This document shows, in pieces, positions 11,990-24,558 of a DNA stretch of 64,000 nt. The notes beneath the pieces are model-generated. The model was not told the DNA's origin. It ran no database searches and worked only from the letters and a program-made list of their open reading frames with translations. Source of the DNA: Varroa destructor (Eukaryota; Arthropoda; Arachnida; Mesostigmata; Varroidae). Both the position numbers and the translations under genes were made by a program. The stretch is taken from positions 36,713,498 through 36,777,497 of the forward strand of contig NW_019211460.1 in NCBI RefSeq assembly GCF_002443255.2, written 5' to 3'. Within the stretch, counting starts at the first letter, position 1; every line of letters begins with the position of its first letter.

Positions 11990-13600
11990 TGAATGGATTC
12001 AACGGCAGGTCTAACACGGAATAAATAAATTCGCTGATAGATAGGAATAGGTCATAGTGAATGACGTCGAATACGTAATAAACTGATGAGTCACCGCGGT
12101 TTGAGTGATGCTGATTTGGATGAACAAGCCACTATTATTTTTTGACCAACCTAATACGTAAAGGACAACGTGTATCCCCTTTGGATTGTATGTGTACGTA
12201 AGTACGAGTGGACGTTGATTATAACACACCTCATAACCCACATAGTAAATAAGCTATTTTATTTACGGAAAAACACTATAATTTTTTAATCTTATTGTAA
12301 AGTTTCCTGTTATGCCCGTATGGGTTGGTCTCAGAATACAGTTATTGTTGTAAAAGTTACATGTCAAAGTTGAACCATTTTGGCCATTCAAGAATTTTTT
12401 TTGTTCGCTCAATATGAATGTAGAGGTTAATCAAGGTGACGAGCAGAAGCGATGGCGATGCTCCCGTCAGTCGCTTCTGCTCTACATTGCAGAGTACGGT
12501 CGGCTAGTAATAGAGAAAGGCGATTTGCATGATTGCTGAGAAGTCTGCAAAGATATTTTCAAAGTCTGTATGGAGCGGGTATATTGCTTGTCGCCGAATT
12601 AAGTAAGAAAACGCTTCAACGAGGTCTACGGTTCGTTGAACGACGTTCAAGGTATGCACGAAGGTGTCCATATTCGAAGCGGATTAGAGTGCGAATCGAT
12701 CTTAGCAAACCACGATTGGCAACGACACAGGGCGGTCTTAGTGGCAGCCTCTGGTGCTTCTTAGGAAAACTACGTTTCTCTAATTGTTATATTTTGCTAA
12801 ATCTGTGTCAGACGTAAACAAATACTCCCTAAACAATTTACATTCAAGCGAGGATTACTTCGTCAAATGAAAATCGTTTGTTGTTGTGGATGATGCCGCC
12901 CGGCAAAGCCATGAAAGGGAATGTTTCTGTCTAAGCAAAGATATAAAAGTTTTGCGTGTAGTTTTCGAAAATTAAGCCCTTAACTAAATGTGATTACCAT
13001 GGTACTACACTCGCTTGTGCCGTTTTCACGAGAGATATTGACGTGCAAGGGACAGTTCAACTAGATTTTAACGAGCACACGATACAACCACTCAAGTCGT
13101 CAGGGATAACAGTAACAGGCATTTTGAAATGTTATATGATATGAGGTACCAGTGTTAATATTTATTTTGTCCAACGCATGCAAATATTTCATCAAAAATA
13201 TCCTATTGTCCTCCAAATGTACGTGCACTTGAATAAATCTTAAGTATTTCAGTATTCAACCGAACTCTGTGAAGTCGGATTTCCTAAAACCGAAAGCAAT
13301 AGCTCGAGCCAAACTTGTAAATACTGTTCATAGAGGGTATCGTGATGAATGCACAAAAAAGGTGTTTTAGATATTGGAAATGATTGATTTCTGGCAGCAT
13401 TGTGCATACTACTCCTCTATTGTAGTATGCCTACTTGTCATGAAGGGGGTTATTTACGTTGTTATATTGTGTTATGCGTACGTTTTGGTTATGCGCGACA
13501 CAAATGCATGTGTTAGTGTCTGGGCAGATCCAAGCCAAACAACGGCGCAATCTTTCTGCCTTTAATCTCTGAAGAATCAACGCCTTTCGTGTTAACGAAT
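11990..13600. other. no supported gene
   Basis: Three overlapping open frames at 12.53-12.82 kb have no splice context and were not accepted. The only structure seen is a hairpin at 12441-12482. Confidence 0.4.
12441..12482. repeat. 12-bp inverted repeat with 18-base loop
   Basis: gagcagaagcga at 12441-12452 is exactly reverse-complemented at 12471-12482. The arms are GC-balanced, so they are less likely to be a chance AT pairing. Function unknown. Confidence 0.7.
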
Positions 13601-13624
13601 GCTCCGGAATATTTATTTACTTAC

Positions 13625-15262
13625 CAGTTGGCATTGACTGCATTTATGTTAATTGCACCTACGCAGTCTCTGAGGCAAGGTAATCTTCGAATTCGCGAAT
13701 ATCTACACAGATGCTAATTAATGAGAGGGGCGTACCATATTAGTGAAGCTTTGCGTATCCAGACGCAGCGGTACAAAGCCAAGATTGTCTTTAAGCGACA
13801 CGTCAAGCGGTTTTTGGGGAACTCATACCACTTAAACTGAACACATCTCGGATCATATAACCAGACCTGGACAGTATGAAGTAAAGTACATGCACGCTTT
13901 TCACTATACAAAATATATACTATTGCTCAATGTTCTGAAGATTTCGTAAAAAGCATTGGGGTGCTGTCCTCATTCAAAGCTCTTGATTCCCATTCGGAAG
14001 AGCAAGCATTAAATCATTAATAAAAAAAAAAACTTCGTTTGTTTGATGTTGTTTAGAGCAGAACTATAGTTGAAAAATTCCGAAAACAGCGATCTCAGAG
14101 GCACAGGTTTTGTCTGTTGTGTCATCAAGGACTAAAAAGAAAAACTAAAAAACCTGCTATTTTCTGTTGAGGTTCCTATTCCTTTTTAAGTAGACATTGT
14201 TTACCTAGAACTTTGTCGTGAGAAATTGATCAAAAGTCTGAGGATGCACATTTGGATTGCACTTGTGTCTTCTATTACTTGTTACACGGTCCAATCTAAA
14301 GTGACGCATAATTTTTTAATTGACGATTGATTGAAGGAAGCTATTTATAATAAACGAGAAGTACAAAATGACCGATACTTTAACATACAAGCATTATCCG
14401 TTGTTCTGACCGTCATGGATAGCAAAGCCATGATTGAAATACCAAGGCATTATGCAAGTTGAACTGATTACTCTGGTCCAGCTGCATTGAGAAACAGCAA
14501 GGTATGATCAACATTTTTTCGTAATCTCTGGTTCATCCTGTATTCCGCCACAAAAAAAATAAACAAGTAAAGTTCTCTCACCAAATCATTTTACGTGAGT
14601 ATAACGAAAAATATGATTTGGCACGTGAATTAATTTTTCCGTGGCTGCAAAGAGTACAGTAGTAAATGTTGTTAGCATAAGTGATTATTCCAAAAGAATA
14701 TATCAATTCGGTTTTTTCTCTCTCTCTCGCTCTCTCTCTCTCGCTCTATATATATATATATATATATATAAAAACTGCGAAAAGTAGTAATAATTTTATG
14801 AATTAGGGGTTGGAAGGAAGGAAGATAATGGCATAATTCAAACACGTATTCACATTAGGTTTAAATGTGAGGTGAACTAGTCAATAATACAATACAGTAA
14901 TAGTACAATAATTAAATTATAGAATCGAGAATGGATGCGATTGAGCATGCTAAGGTGATAAGACTAAATTTTCCGCGTAATAGATCTGTGAATTTTATTG
15001 AGTTGCAGCTTAAGCGTCCTTGATATAAGGAGTAAAATGAAAAATGTCCTTCAATGACAAAACAGTAAAAATAACGTAATAGAAATTAGTTATGGATTTC
15101 GTAATTTAGCACATTCGTAATTTTTAGTGTTTAAAAGGTTTTCAAATATCAATGTAAAAGAAGTAACGAATGTTTTTATAGTGAAAATATTACACCATTT
15201 ATACTTACTGATCGAGCCTTGAGTTTCCGTCAAGATAATAGGCTTGCTCCGTTACAGAAAAA
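13625..15262 (-). CDS. partial unrecognised gene, two phase-matched exons
   Basis: Exon 15262-15209 begins after a cag acceptor and ends at donor GTAAGTAT; it reads FSVTEQAYYLDGNSRLD. Exon 13669-13625 begins after acceptor ttaccttgcctcag and ends at donor GTAAGTAAAT; it reads DCVGAININAVNAN. Exit and entry phases agree, and the split codon is CAA. Both donors are near-consensus. Further exons must exist on both sides and were not found with confidence. The peptide resembles no family I know. Confidence 0.35.
14716..14770. repeat. (CT)n-(TA)n compound microsatellite
   Basis: CT dinucleotides broken by two G substitutions pass directly into a TA run. It falls inside the intron of the candidate gene above. 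Confidence 0.95.
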
Positions 15263-15552
15263 CTGCGACCGGACTTTCGGAAAGAGAATCGAATAAACCC
15301 AAGTCGACTGGCCAAGTTAGACTGGTAAAAAAAACAGTCCATCTAATAGCAATAACGACAGTGTGATATCGTTTAAATTGAAGTGCTTATCTGGTTTTAC
15401 GTCCACAAAGATTCGTCTCCCTACTACATAAGTGAAGACGAAATTTGAGGCTTCCCAGATAAAGCTATCTGTTTTTACCCTTGCCGTGTCCAGACAGTCT
15501 TAGTTTAAATCCTACTGTCACATTTTCTTCATCAATAAATAATTTCAATTCA

Positions 15553-15590
15553 ATTTACTATATATTATCTTTAGATAATATATAGTAAAT
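15553..15590. repeat. near-perfect palindrome, 18-bp arms, 2-base loop
   Basis: atttactatatattatct at 15553-15570 is exactly reverse-complemented at 15573-15590 with only tt between. Such a cruciform-prone site may be a remnant of a small inverted-repeat element. No flanking target duplication is obvious. Confidence 0.85.
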
Positions 15591-15664
15591 ACATACAATA
15601 TTAAATACAATAGATTTCTACAATATTAAATTTTTAATTTGATATATAGTTGTATATTAACGTC

Positions 15665-15859
15665 TCATCGGCTATATTCTGCTTGTCTACGCTTCAGCAA
15701 ATCCTGGTGCGTATTCAGGTTGCGTATGATGGAAGTCCAGCTATATATGTATCCCAAATAATCAATAAATACGTATGAGGACGAGTACAAAATTTTCACG
15801 CCTTCATACACGATGTCTCGTAGAGCTGCTTCCGGATAGTAATAACAGCACAGAAACAT
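15665..15859 (-). CDS. 64-codon ATG-initiated frame, doubtful
   Basis: The frame begins ATG with C at -3 and encodes a tyrosine- and isoleucine-rich peptide, for example YVFIDYLGYIYSW. No promoter, splice site or family match supports it. It could be an exon of the gene at 13.6-15.3 kb, which is read in the same direction. Confidence 0.2.
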   Translation of the reverse strand: MFLCCYYYPEAALRDIVYEGVKILYSSSYVFIDYLGYIYSWTSIIRNLNTHQDLLKRRQAEYSR

Positions 15860-16796
15860 GATGAAGGTGACAGATTAAATAAGCAATGTACAGAGTGTTC
15901 TTTGTATTAGGCCAGGCGCCGTTTGGGAAGCCCGTAAACAGCTTGGATCAGTTCAGCTTCGTGATATAGATACCGTATTTATGTAAACTCGAATTTTTTA
16001 TTGGTTTTGAATGTACATTCGTGCTCTACGGCAGCCTCTGTCTTTTCATCGAAAGGCCCCGCGAAAATAGCAGGAGAGTTATAATACACAGGGAGTGGCA
16101 CTATTGAAGTCTCGGAGTCATCGTTGTATGACTAGCTGCCGGATAATCAGCAAATTTGACTACGAACTTGAATACCGTGCTAATCGCTTGCCAGTCATCA
16201 TCTAAGCTGTTTGCCCACAGACCAAAGTTAAACCTAGGCTTCTAAAAAACCTTTTCATTGTAGTCTTTACGTTCCAAAGATGTTCGTAAAAAAATTTTGG
16301 CAAAAATATATGTACGATGGGGTTATTTGAGGCATTGTTTTTTTTTTAAAAAAGAGCATTTCTTTTAGGAATAAATGCTCCGAATGTTTCAGCAGTTTTG
16401 AACACCATACAGGTAAAAAAAATGTTAAATGAAATTTTTAGGATCCAATTTCAAGAAGTTATACAAGGGGGGGACCTGCTGAGCATTATTCCTCGCATTT
16501 ATCGAACACTTGTGGAACTCCTTAAAGGCAAAATAGCCAGCAAATTGCTCAACGACAGAAAGTAGCAAACTGAACACAAATTTTGGTTTATAAACGTCGC
16601 TCGAATCAAGTAGCTATATATGGGTCATAGCTCCGGAAGGCGGATGTATACCTCGTTATTACATTTTCGTTTGCTGCAAAATTCAGTAGCAATTAAAGTT
16701 TTGCAATGTTATTTTATGTGAAGTTTTCGAAATTTTACGCTTTTTCTCGATATCTTCCGGTTTTGCGAACTTAAGGCTTACAGAATTAACCCTTCA

Positions 16797-16902
16797 TATA
16801 AAAGCCATTCTGTACAAACCGTCAGTAGTGTGTGCTCTGTCGGCTTTCGTTCAGTGCTCGTTCGCCCTCCTCAGCTAGTCGCAACCTTCGCTAGCAAATA
16901 TG
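16797..16902 (+). promoter_or_regulatory. TATA box plus initiator, unassigned gene start
   Basis: TATAAAA at 16797-16803 is followed by an arthropod-type initiator TCAGT at 16822-16826, placing the predicted start A 27 bases from the TATA box. The first ATG after it is at 16900 in the context CAAATATG; it opens only a 32-codon frame starting MFRYLFISSVF. Downstream plus-strand segments with good splice sites lie at about 17093-17153 and 17203-17221. TATA plus Inr is typical of inducible or tissue-specific arthropod genes such as those for secreted proteins. The coding model could not be completed. Confidence 0.4.
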
Positions 16903-17229
16903 TTTCGTTACTTGTTTATATCATCAGTTTTTCCTAACAGAATATTCAAAATGTCCATTGTGAGCTGCGTCTTTAGAACAGAATTTTCCCATTGGTGACT
17001 TCAACTTACTTACTCAAATTGTTTAAGTGAATTAAATAATTCGTTCCGTTTCTTATTCAGTATTTTTACTTTTAGTATCTTTATCTCACAGCGATAACGA
17101 AACACTGTATGTTGGGTCTTTCAGGCATTACCTTTCTTGCCAAAGTCAGTAAGGGAACACGTGTTTTCTTGAGTTGATTAACTTGTTCTTAGTCAGCCGC
17201 CCGAGAACTGGTCGATTAAAACAGTAAGT

Positions 17230-19000
17230 AACGCCATCACTTTCAACACAAGAGGTTGTAGTTTCTAGGATTACTTATCAGTGGCAACATGCTATCAGCG
17301 CGAATAGAAAAGTAATTTCTGTGTAAGACAGCTAACCCGGTGTATACAGCCTTTGAAAGAAGTTCTGTTTGTTGCAAGCAGGCAGCTTTATGTCTAATCC
17401 ATTAGGTTTCACATCACACAAGCTTACAAATGTTTTAAATATATATATTTTTTTCATAGATCAAGGATCCATTAGATAATTACATAAGTAAAAGCTGTTT
17501 TTTTTTTTTGAACGTTCCATTTACTGATGGTGAAGTGTTACACACCAAGAGAAATCTCTCGTTTCTTTTCGTATTTGCTGTTATCGTCGTTCCTATTCGG
17601 GTGACGAAAAAAGCTGCCGAAATAACTGGATGGGCGCAGCGAGGGTCATAAACGAGTAGGTATGGTAATCGCCGTTGGGTTTGAGTAACTAGACATCGCG
17701 TGGCTGTGTGCAAGGTAACAATTGAAGGATGCCTCTAATATACAAACGTCGCCTTTTTTAAATGAGATGCTTCCTTCAGCACTCGATAATTGTTGTCTGA
17801 ATCATCTTCGCTCGTCTGCGAGCGCAGGATTAAAGTTTGGTTATCAACGCGCGTCCATTAGTGTCGCAGCTATAGAGAGTCAAGACAAAGCGACAAAAAT
17901 AGGCACAGCTGTGCTTACAATCTCGCTGAATAACAAGTAGTGGCATTGCAGTTGCCTGCAAAAAGGTTAATGTGTGCGCCAGGGAAAAATGACCGCTGAC
18001 TCGATGAATGAATTAAAAAAATGAGACATCTGCTATTTGTTATGCAGTGGAATTCACCATCCACCGGAAGCTAGGCAAATTATCTGCTTAGGGTTTCTAG
18101 TCCGACTGGTGGCCGTGGCCTTCAGCGGATCAAGGTTTTCTCCTTCCCGTTGGTTTTCCCTCTGATGTAGAGCTTGGCTGCTTTATTGGTCTTTATAGCT
18201 AGAATCTAGCAGTACTAAGGCCGAAAATTAGTCTTACACTACCCAGTTAACTAGCACTCCAGCTGTTGCTAGTCCAGCGATTAGCTAACCTGCCACGATA
18301 ATAGTATAGTTGGTACCATCACTTGACTATTGCTGTGCCCTACATTGTAACCTGCTTGTTCGAAGATTAAAGAGCTCCATACTCCTGTTTTCCATCGTTT
18401 GATCCCGCTTCGCGTGATGGCCCTCTTTGCAGTGATTTGAGAAAGGAACCTTTCATTCCAATACTAGGGTGCATAATGGTTTTAGGTATTTATTCCTTAT
18501 ACTAGCTAGTATAGATCATGCCAGATAAGTTCTTACATTCAATATATCACCTGACCTTTGAAGCCTTCTATATTCAAATAAAAGGCAACTATTTGATTGT
18601 TATAAGTCTATTTAGTGTCTACTTCTGTATACTGCTGAATGAGGATTTCAATAAATCGTTACCGTTGTCTTGCAGGTCCGAGGCCTGTTCCTATCAAGAT
18701 TTGAAGAACGGCATCGATTGTGAGGTCTCCCTTTTTCCAATCTGCAGTGAACTAAACTAGGCCTTTTAGTCGCTGTGAATGTACAGTCTTATTCTTCAGT
18801 TTATCATGACATAGAGCATCGGTTACAACAAGCAGAATTTATTATTATTTGGTTATGCTCATTTCATCATATTATGCTTACTTCAGCTGTCAGATGTTTG
18901 ATTCAGTCTCTGTGGCTTACTGTTCTAAAATCCTAACGTCCTGAGAGAGCTACATTCGATCAGAACTCTAAGAATAAGCGGCACACAACCTGGCCATAAA
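17230..19000. other. no supported gene
   Basis: Only unsupported open frames shorter than 80 codons were seen on both strands. No repeat family was recognised. Confidence 0.4.
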
Positions 19001-19015
19001 TGGTCGGTGGACAGT

Positions 19016-19043
19016 CTAGGTTATAACCCTAGTTATAACCTAG
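19016..19043. repeat. 12-bp palindrome with 4-base loop
   Basis: ctaggttataac and its exact reverse complement flank the loop ccta. A third partial copy of ttataa follows immediately. Confidence 0.8.
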
Positions 19044-20282
19044 TTATAAACTTACGTCTAAGAAACTATTTAAATTTATTCGTCAAGTTGAAAAAAGTCA
19101 GAGTTTACACAACTGTGAATTCGATTGAGCATCGAATTCCGCTACTTCCAGTCGTCTATAAGCATGGCACTGCAAAGGATGTTACATATTCTATATGTTC
19201 TATTAATGTTGCTTGGATATGAAGACCCAAGACAAGCGTATAATTATAAGAATACAACAATTAAACCTATATGAAGTTCTACATATTGCATACAAGTAAG
19301 TCGTATGAAACGCTTTGTTATTTAGTAGTAAATATGTATATTTTACTTTAAGTATACAAAATTATGTCTAAGAAGGGTTGAAAAAAGCCAATATTCTATT
19401 TATAAAGACGAACATTCATTTTGGGTCTATTTTATCCGCGTCTATCATACGTAATAGGCCATACGTAACAAAGCTCGCTATTAAATCAGTTGAAATTTTC
19501 ACTCAACAGTTTATATCAAAACCGAAAGGATCAAGACGAAAAGGAAAACATGTATCGGTAGTAAATAGCTTAAACCTACTACTATTTATATTAATTGATT
19601 AGTTACACCAGAAGACGTATTGTATACTACATAGGAGCATAATTCGAATATATGTAATCAACATATTCTTTTTTCCATCTAAACTAAACCTGCAACTAAA
19701 TATGCCAAAAAAATTTACCTGCGGAAATTTAATAGCAGGCCAAAATTTCCAGAAATAGGCGTAAAAGTAAAAAAAAAACTAACTATTAGGGTTTATCTGT
19801 CCTAGCTAATCTGCAAACGATGTTTTGCTCTTAGAAACGACCGTTAATCTCTATATGAACAACTTGGTAATTTTCATTAATTTTTAAGTCTTAAGTCTAA
19901 GCTCTATTAAAAACCTTCCAGTTTGCTTTCTGGAAACCTTCCTCGATTTTTCTCTAAGCCGCATGCAAAATAACAGTAATAACATATCCAACAATAAACA
20001 CACACTTATAACCGCCGCATCTCAATTACTATGTATAGAGCGTAATTAGGCGAAAGTCCAAAAGGCAAAAAAAATTATTTGAAAAATATCTCCGAATTTA
20101 ATTTAGCGCCTGAATTAAAACTGTCATCGCGATGGATGGCCATTACATTAAGCAAATGCCTTCGTCTGATTCGACATTTTTAGCAGATGCAAGAGTGTCT
20201 GTTAACCTATCTATTTTTGTTTCCATACACAAATCAGATATAAGTAAATGTGTAGATGTTGTCTGGTCACTTATGTGTATAT

Positions 20283-20316
20283 CTATATATATATATATAT
20301 ATATATATAACTTAGC

Positions 20317-20383
<67 letters not shown>

Positions 20384-20394
20384 GCTAAGTTATA
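20283..20394. repeat. long (TA)n framed by a 16-bp inverted repeat
   Basis: The TA tract is interrupted by tataacttagcatata at 20306-20321 and closed by its exact reverse complement at 20379-20394. The block can fold into one long hairpin with unique sequence near its base. This is unlike a simple microsatellite and may mark an expanded palindrome or a foldback element. Confidence 0.85.
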
Positions 20395-21428
20395 AAGAGA
20401 CTAAGTTATTCAAGGTGCCAGGTTGAATAAGTTTCGATGTCCGCTAAGAAGCGAGACCCTTTAGCCGATTGAAAGAAATGTAGGTCTTCTACGGGCCGCA
20501 CCAGACTGTAGCATAACTATTATATGAAGCTAGTTAACGTAAAAAGCATGACTGGCACTAATTATATGTGATAATATACAGGTGCAATGCTACCTGTTAA
20601 TCCAATCAATAGCTTCAGAATTGTATAAATGTTTATTGTGAAAGCAAGCTACGGTCATGGCACTAATGCTACATTGACAATTTTAAGCATGAACTAATTT
20701 GAAAGCGCAAGAACTGCCCCACATTGTTTTCCGTAATTAGCGTTTACTGGCGTAGTCGTTTCTGCAGTACGTCTGCTCGTGTGCCCTCGTACGTGCCGAA
20801 ATTACGAGCAGGCTTGTTTGCTCTAGCAACGGCCATAGTTACACGTAAACATAAAACCATAATAGTACTACCTTAACAGTCCGGAAACCATACTAGCTCG
20901 CTCATTGACGAACTATTCTATACGGCAAGAGAGTTCCTCACATGCTTTCTAATCTATACAAGATTTGGCAAAAATTGGCATTTTTGGTCAAAGGGAAACA
21001 AAGTGATGCGCCTATGGCGACGTATACAAGACGACATTGTCTGATAATGATGACCATAATCTAATCATGATAAAAAAAAGATAAGAAGTTCAGCTGTTGA
21101 AATATTTCGAAACAAATTTTTTTTACAAAGCCAGCTTTTTTCGTTGTTCGTTATCTTACGCAAAGCAACGCAATGCCCGCAGATCACAATGTATCATTCG
21201 GGATACTGAATTTTAAGTGTATACGTATTTTGTTTTCACGTAACTGCATGGGTAAATGCAATCTGCTATCTGCATAACAGTAAATATGTACTAAATCGAT
21301 TTGTTTGCCTGTAATAATGCACATTTAGCCGACATTGCGCCTCATTGTCTTCACTTTTACAACATGAAAGCACAAAGGACTTTACTAGATATACTTTGCC
21401 TGTAAACTATGACGGCAAAAAAAAAAGC

Positions 21429-21787
21429 TCAATTTTCCTTGCGTTGCAAAAGACTTGCCTGCGAAAAGATATTTAGATGCTGCACTTTTGCGTCTCTATT
21501 ACACCTGTCTCTCACCCCGAAAAAGAGCTATTGTTGGGTCTGTATTTTCTTCAAATTCAGATTCTTTGGCACAATCCTTGATCTGCACAAAATCATGTGA
21601 GGTGTCCATTTTTTATGCACACCCTCTGAGCATGACGATTACGAGTTTTTCTTGCGTTCTTTACGTCCTCATCTGTAATAGGTCGTCCAGAACGAAAATC
21701 ATTTAAAGTCTCACGAAATAGTTGGTACCGCTCGGTGTTGATTTCTAGTTTGTTTGGAAACCCTTCAGTGCAGTTATTGACTGTCAT
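21429..21787 (-). CDS. candidate 90-residue protein, 3 exons, tiny introns
   Basis: The model starts at ATG 21787. Exon 1 is 21787-21623, exon 2 is 21582-21505 and exon 3 is 21458-21429. All joins are phase 0 and total 273 bases including the stop. Introns are only 40 and 46 bases, with GT-AG ends and pyrimidines before each AG. The peptide is highly charged and probably soluble or helical, with runs such as LEINTERYQLFRETL and NARKTRNRHAQR, and ends QRKEN. No signal peptide or membrane span. The gene family is not recognised. The tiny introns differ from those of SDAD1, so a chance model is possible. Confidence 0.35.
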
Positions 21788-22851
21788 TGAGAGGTGAAAT
21801 GAGTGGGCTCGGGGCCAATTGGTGATCTACTATTTGCTTGTCGGTCGGCATTAATTACTGATAATGACCACAGCAAGCAGGCAAGAGGTTGGATGGAGCA
21901 CCCTGGAGCAGGATAACGGAAGACAGCGAACGCGGGTCAGATAAAGTAGAGCGAGACAAACATCGCCAACGTATAGGCATCGCTATCTATATTTTACGTC
22001 CGACTGTATGTGATATCAAAGAACCAAGTTTATTGAAGCAACGGTCATTCTAATTCTAAATGCTGCCATTTTCCATTACGTCTAGACTCGTTTATTAGCT
22101 TCACTGAAAGGGTTTTAGCCTGACTCAACTAAGAACTCTCTCGATTTGTCATGATTAGCCGTTCACTGAAATGATCCTATAGTGAAGTCACTACACTATT
22201 AGCTCTGTAATGGAGTGGACCGTCATGCTGAAGTACTGTATCATTAGTGCGCCCTGAACTGTTAAAAAAGGATTCCATGGCCTCTTTATTAATTTACGGT
22301 ACCAGAACGCCTGGGATCACTTCTTGACAGCGAACAGAGTTTACAATTCTGTCGAGAAAACGGGGCCAATTATGCAGTAGAATGTTATTTTTTTAGACAT
22401 AGAAAGTGGATAGTCCAGAGGTTCTCAGTCGACAGCGATCCATAGACGATGAAAAGTATCCATGCTGCCATTTCAGAGATAAGGCAATATATGCAAAAAT
22501 TGGATAAAGCGCCATCAAGAAGAGAATCTGCCTTATTAATATTGAATTTAAGCAAACTATTAATTAACTACATAAATTTTTAATAAAAGTAGACATATTC
22601 AGATATCGTCTGTTGGCGCCATTTTATAGTCGACCAGCCTGGTTCAACTAAGCTCGTTGACTCGAACAGTTATTTCTTTTAACGCGGCTGATAAATACGA
22701 GCGTGGGGTCGCTCCCCCTGCTGCACCGGTGTGATTTTTTAATGGAACATTACGCTAATTTCTGTTGCTGTAGTGTTAATATAATGAAATGTTTTTATTA
22801 ACTGTAAACATGCAGAGAGCGTATTCTGAACGTCCCTGTTTGTTGCTGCAG

Positions 22852-23300
22852 TGCTTCGCCTAATATTGATGGAGAAAAGTCTACTGCTACAAGGCAGACG
22901 GCCCCTACATGTACGTACTACATCCTGCCCGATATTTAGCTTTTACAATTTTGTCTGGAAAATTTCGTTGCTCACTCAGATTGTACTGCACAGTAAGAGA
23001 CCGATCTAATTACACTTTTATAAACTTCTACTAAAACAACAACAACTATGGATGGTGATGTAAAAGGTGGAGTCAGCCGTGACGCGCCTTAACATGCTGC
23101 AACCCGAATCCTGCATTTTTCTAGGCTTAACTCTAGCACGTGGAGGAGCAGGCAGGTTGATTCGTCTGTTTGTCAATCTAGGTGGTCTTGAGAAAATTCT
23201 ATTCTCTTTTCACTGATAATAGGTGCTGGCTGCCATCTCACTACGACTATTGGTATAGCAGTCAGAATCAGCGGAACGTTTCTTTCGCCGCGTATTGAGT
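22852..23300 (+). other. two weak candidate exons, plus strand
   Basis: 22852-22910 follows acceptor tttgttgctgcag and ends at donor GTACGT; one frame reads ASPNIDGEKSTATRQTAPT. 23223-23300 follows acceptor ttcactgataatag and ends at donor GTAAGTG. One combination of frames joins in phase 1, but more than one frame is open in the second segment. Not recognised. Confidence 0.2.
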
Positions 23301-23521
23301 AAGTGAAGGGTGTATCTGTGCGTCAGCGACAAAAGGAAAAAGCGTGGGGGGCCAAAAGTCTTACTGCTGATTCGACATCCCGCACACAGTGACGGAACAA
23401 ACGTGAGGGGTCCCTCTAATGTGATGCCTGTCACAAGCGTCCAACTAACAAACGGTACGCGACTCTTAACCTAGAAAAGAACCCATTTTCTGCCCCCTTT
23501 TTCGGTTTCTGGAAAAAACAG

Positions 23522-23579
23522 TGAGAGAGAGAGAGAGAGTCTAGAGGAGGAAGAGGAAGAGGGAGAGGACACCGGAAAA
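23522..23579. repeat. (GA)n and purine-rich tract
   Basis: A GA dinucleotide run passes into gagga/gaaga-type purine sequence on the plus strand. Such tracts can form triplex DNA or bind GAGA-type factors, but nothing nearby shows a role. Confidence 0.8.
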
Positions 23580-24558
23580 GGGTCCATAAAAGTAGCTATG
23601 GCAGCTAATGAATATCAACGACACAAAAACATAAACTGAATCAAATTGAATGGTTATTCTGACCAACAACATGTAAAATATGTCTTGCAACCTCTCTGCA
23701 TATACAACAAAAGTATATATAGTGGTAGGCGATGCGCAAGAGAATACTGCGAATCGGCTCGATCAGCTGCCTCGTAGCTGCTTACGCTTAACCTAGTCCA
23801 GCTTTGAGATTCAAGATAATACTGTCAAACAGAAGGATAGGCTATACATGCCGTTGTGTACCGCCACAGTATACCCCGTGATGAGCAAATTATTATAATT
23901 ACTGATATCGAACTAAAAAGCTATGAAAATAATTGTATTTGATGATCACTACTCAAAAATGGTCGCAAAATAACGAAAAAAAGGACTAACTTTAGTGTTC
24001 AAAGGGAGTAGCCTGACCCGAATACAAGGATCACATGCTTGTTTATCTTTGAATAATAGCAAGCGATTGAGATCAATAGCGACAAAAAGTGCATTTGTTC
24101 TTTTCATTGAGCTGTCCCTTTCATTGAGAGTTTATTGAAAGAAAAAAAAAACGATACATTGAACTATTTCCTGGCATTGACCTCGGCCAATTGTTATAGC
24201 TCAAAGGTTGCTTATTGTTTCACAGTAGGTTTGAACTCATATATATATCCTATATACGTTAATATATGGTCAATTTGACGTGCATGCCATATATCACCGA
24301 AGGACATCGTGATCATCGTCACCTGCGTGTTCGTTGTACGAACGAAGACATTTCGTCTTATTGTGTAACCTTTTAATGACAGACTGACAGGTAGACGGAC
24401 GTACACCGAATATACAAGCACGCTTGCAGGATATTACACTACACATCGTCCGGTCAGCATAACATGCGACAAACGCTCGCGTATCGCGAGCAGCGTCTTC
24501 ATCGTCTAAATATGAAGCAATAGCAGCACTAGAACGCCCAAAAAGCTATTTAATTCAG

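Noticed and set aside
12148..12166. CCAACCTAATA-like end resembling a mariner terminal repeat
   Set aside because: No matching opposite end and no transposase frame were found within several kb on the correct side, so a solo chance match is likelier.
12533..12817. 94-codon plus-strand frame
   Set aside because: More than one frame is open over much of it and there are no splice sites or promoter; the strand and frame cannot be chosen.
13714..13911. Minus-strand frame with YDPRC, also seen at 17480-17713
   Set aside because: The shared five residues are isolated with no DNA similarity around them; coincidence.
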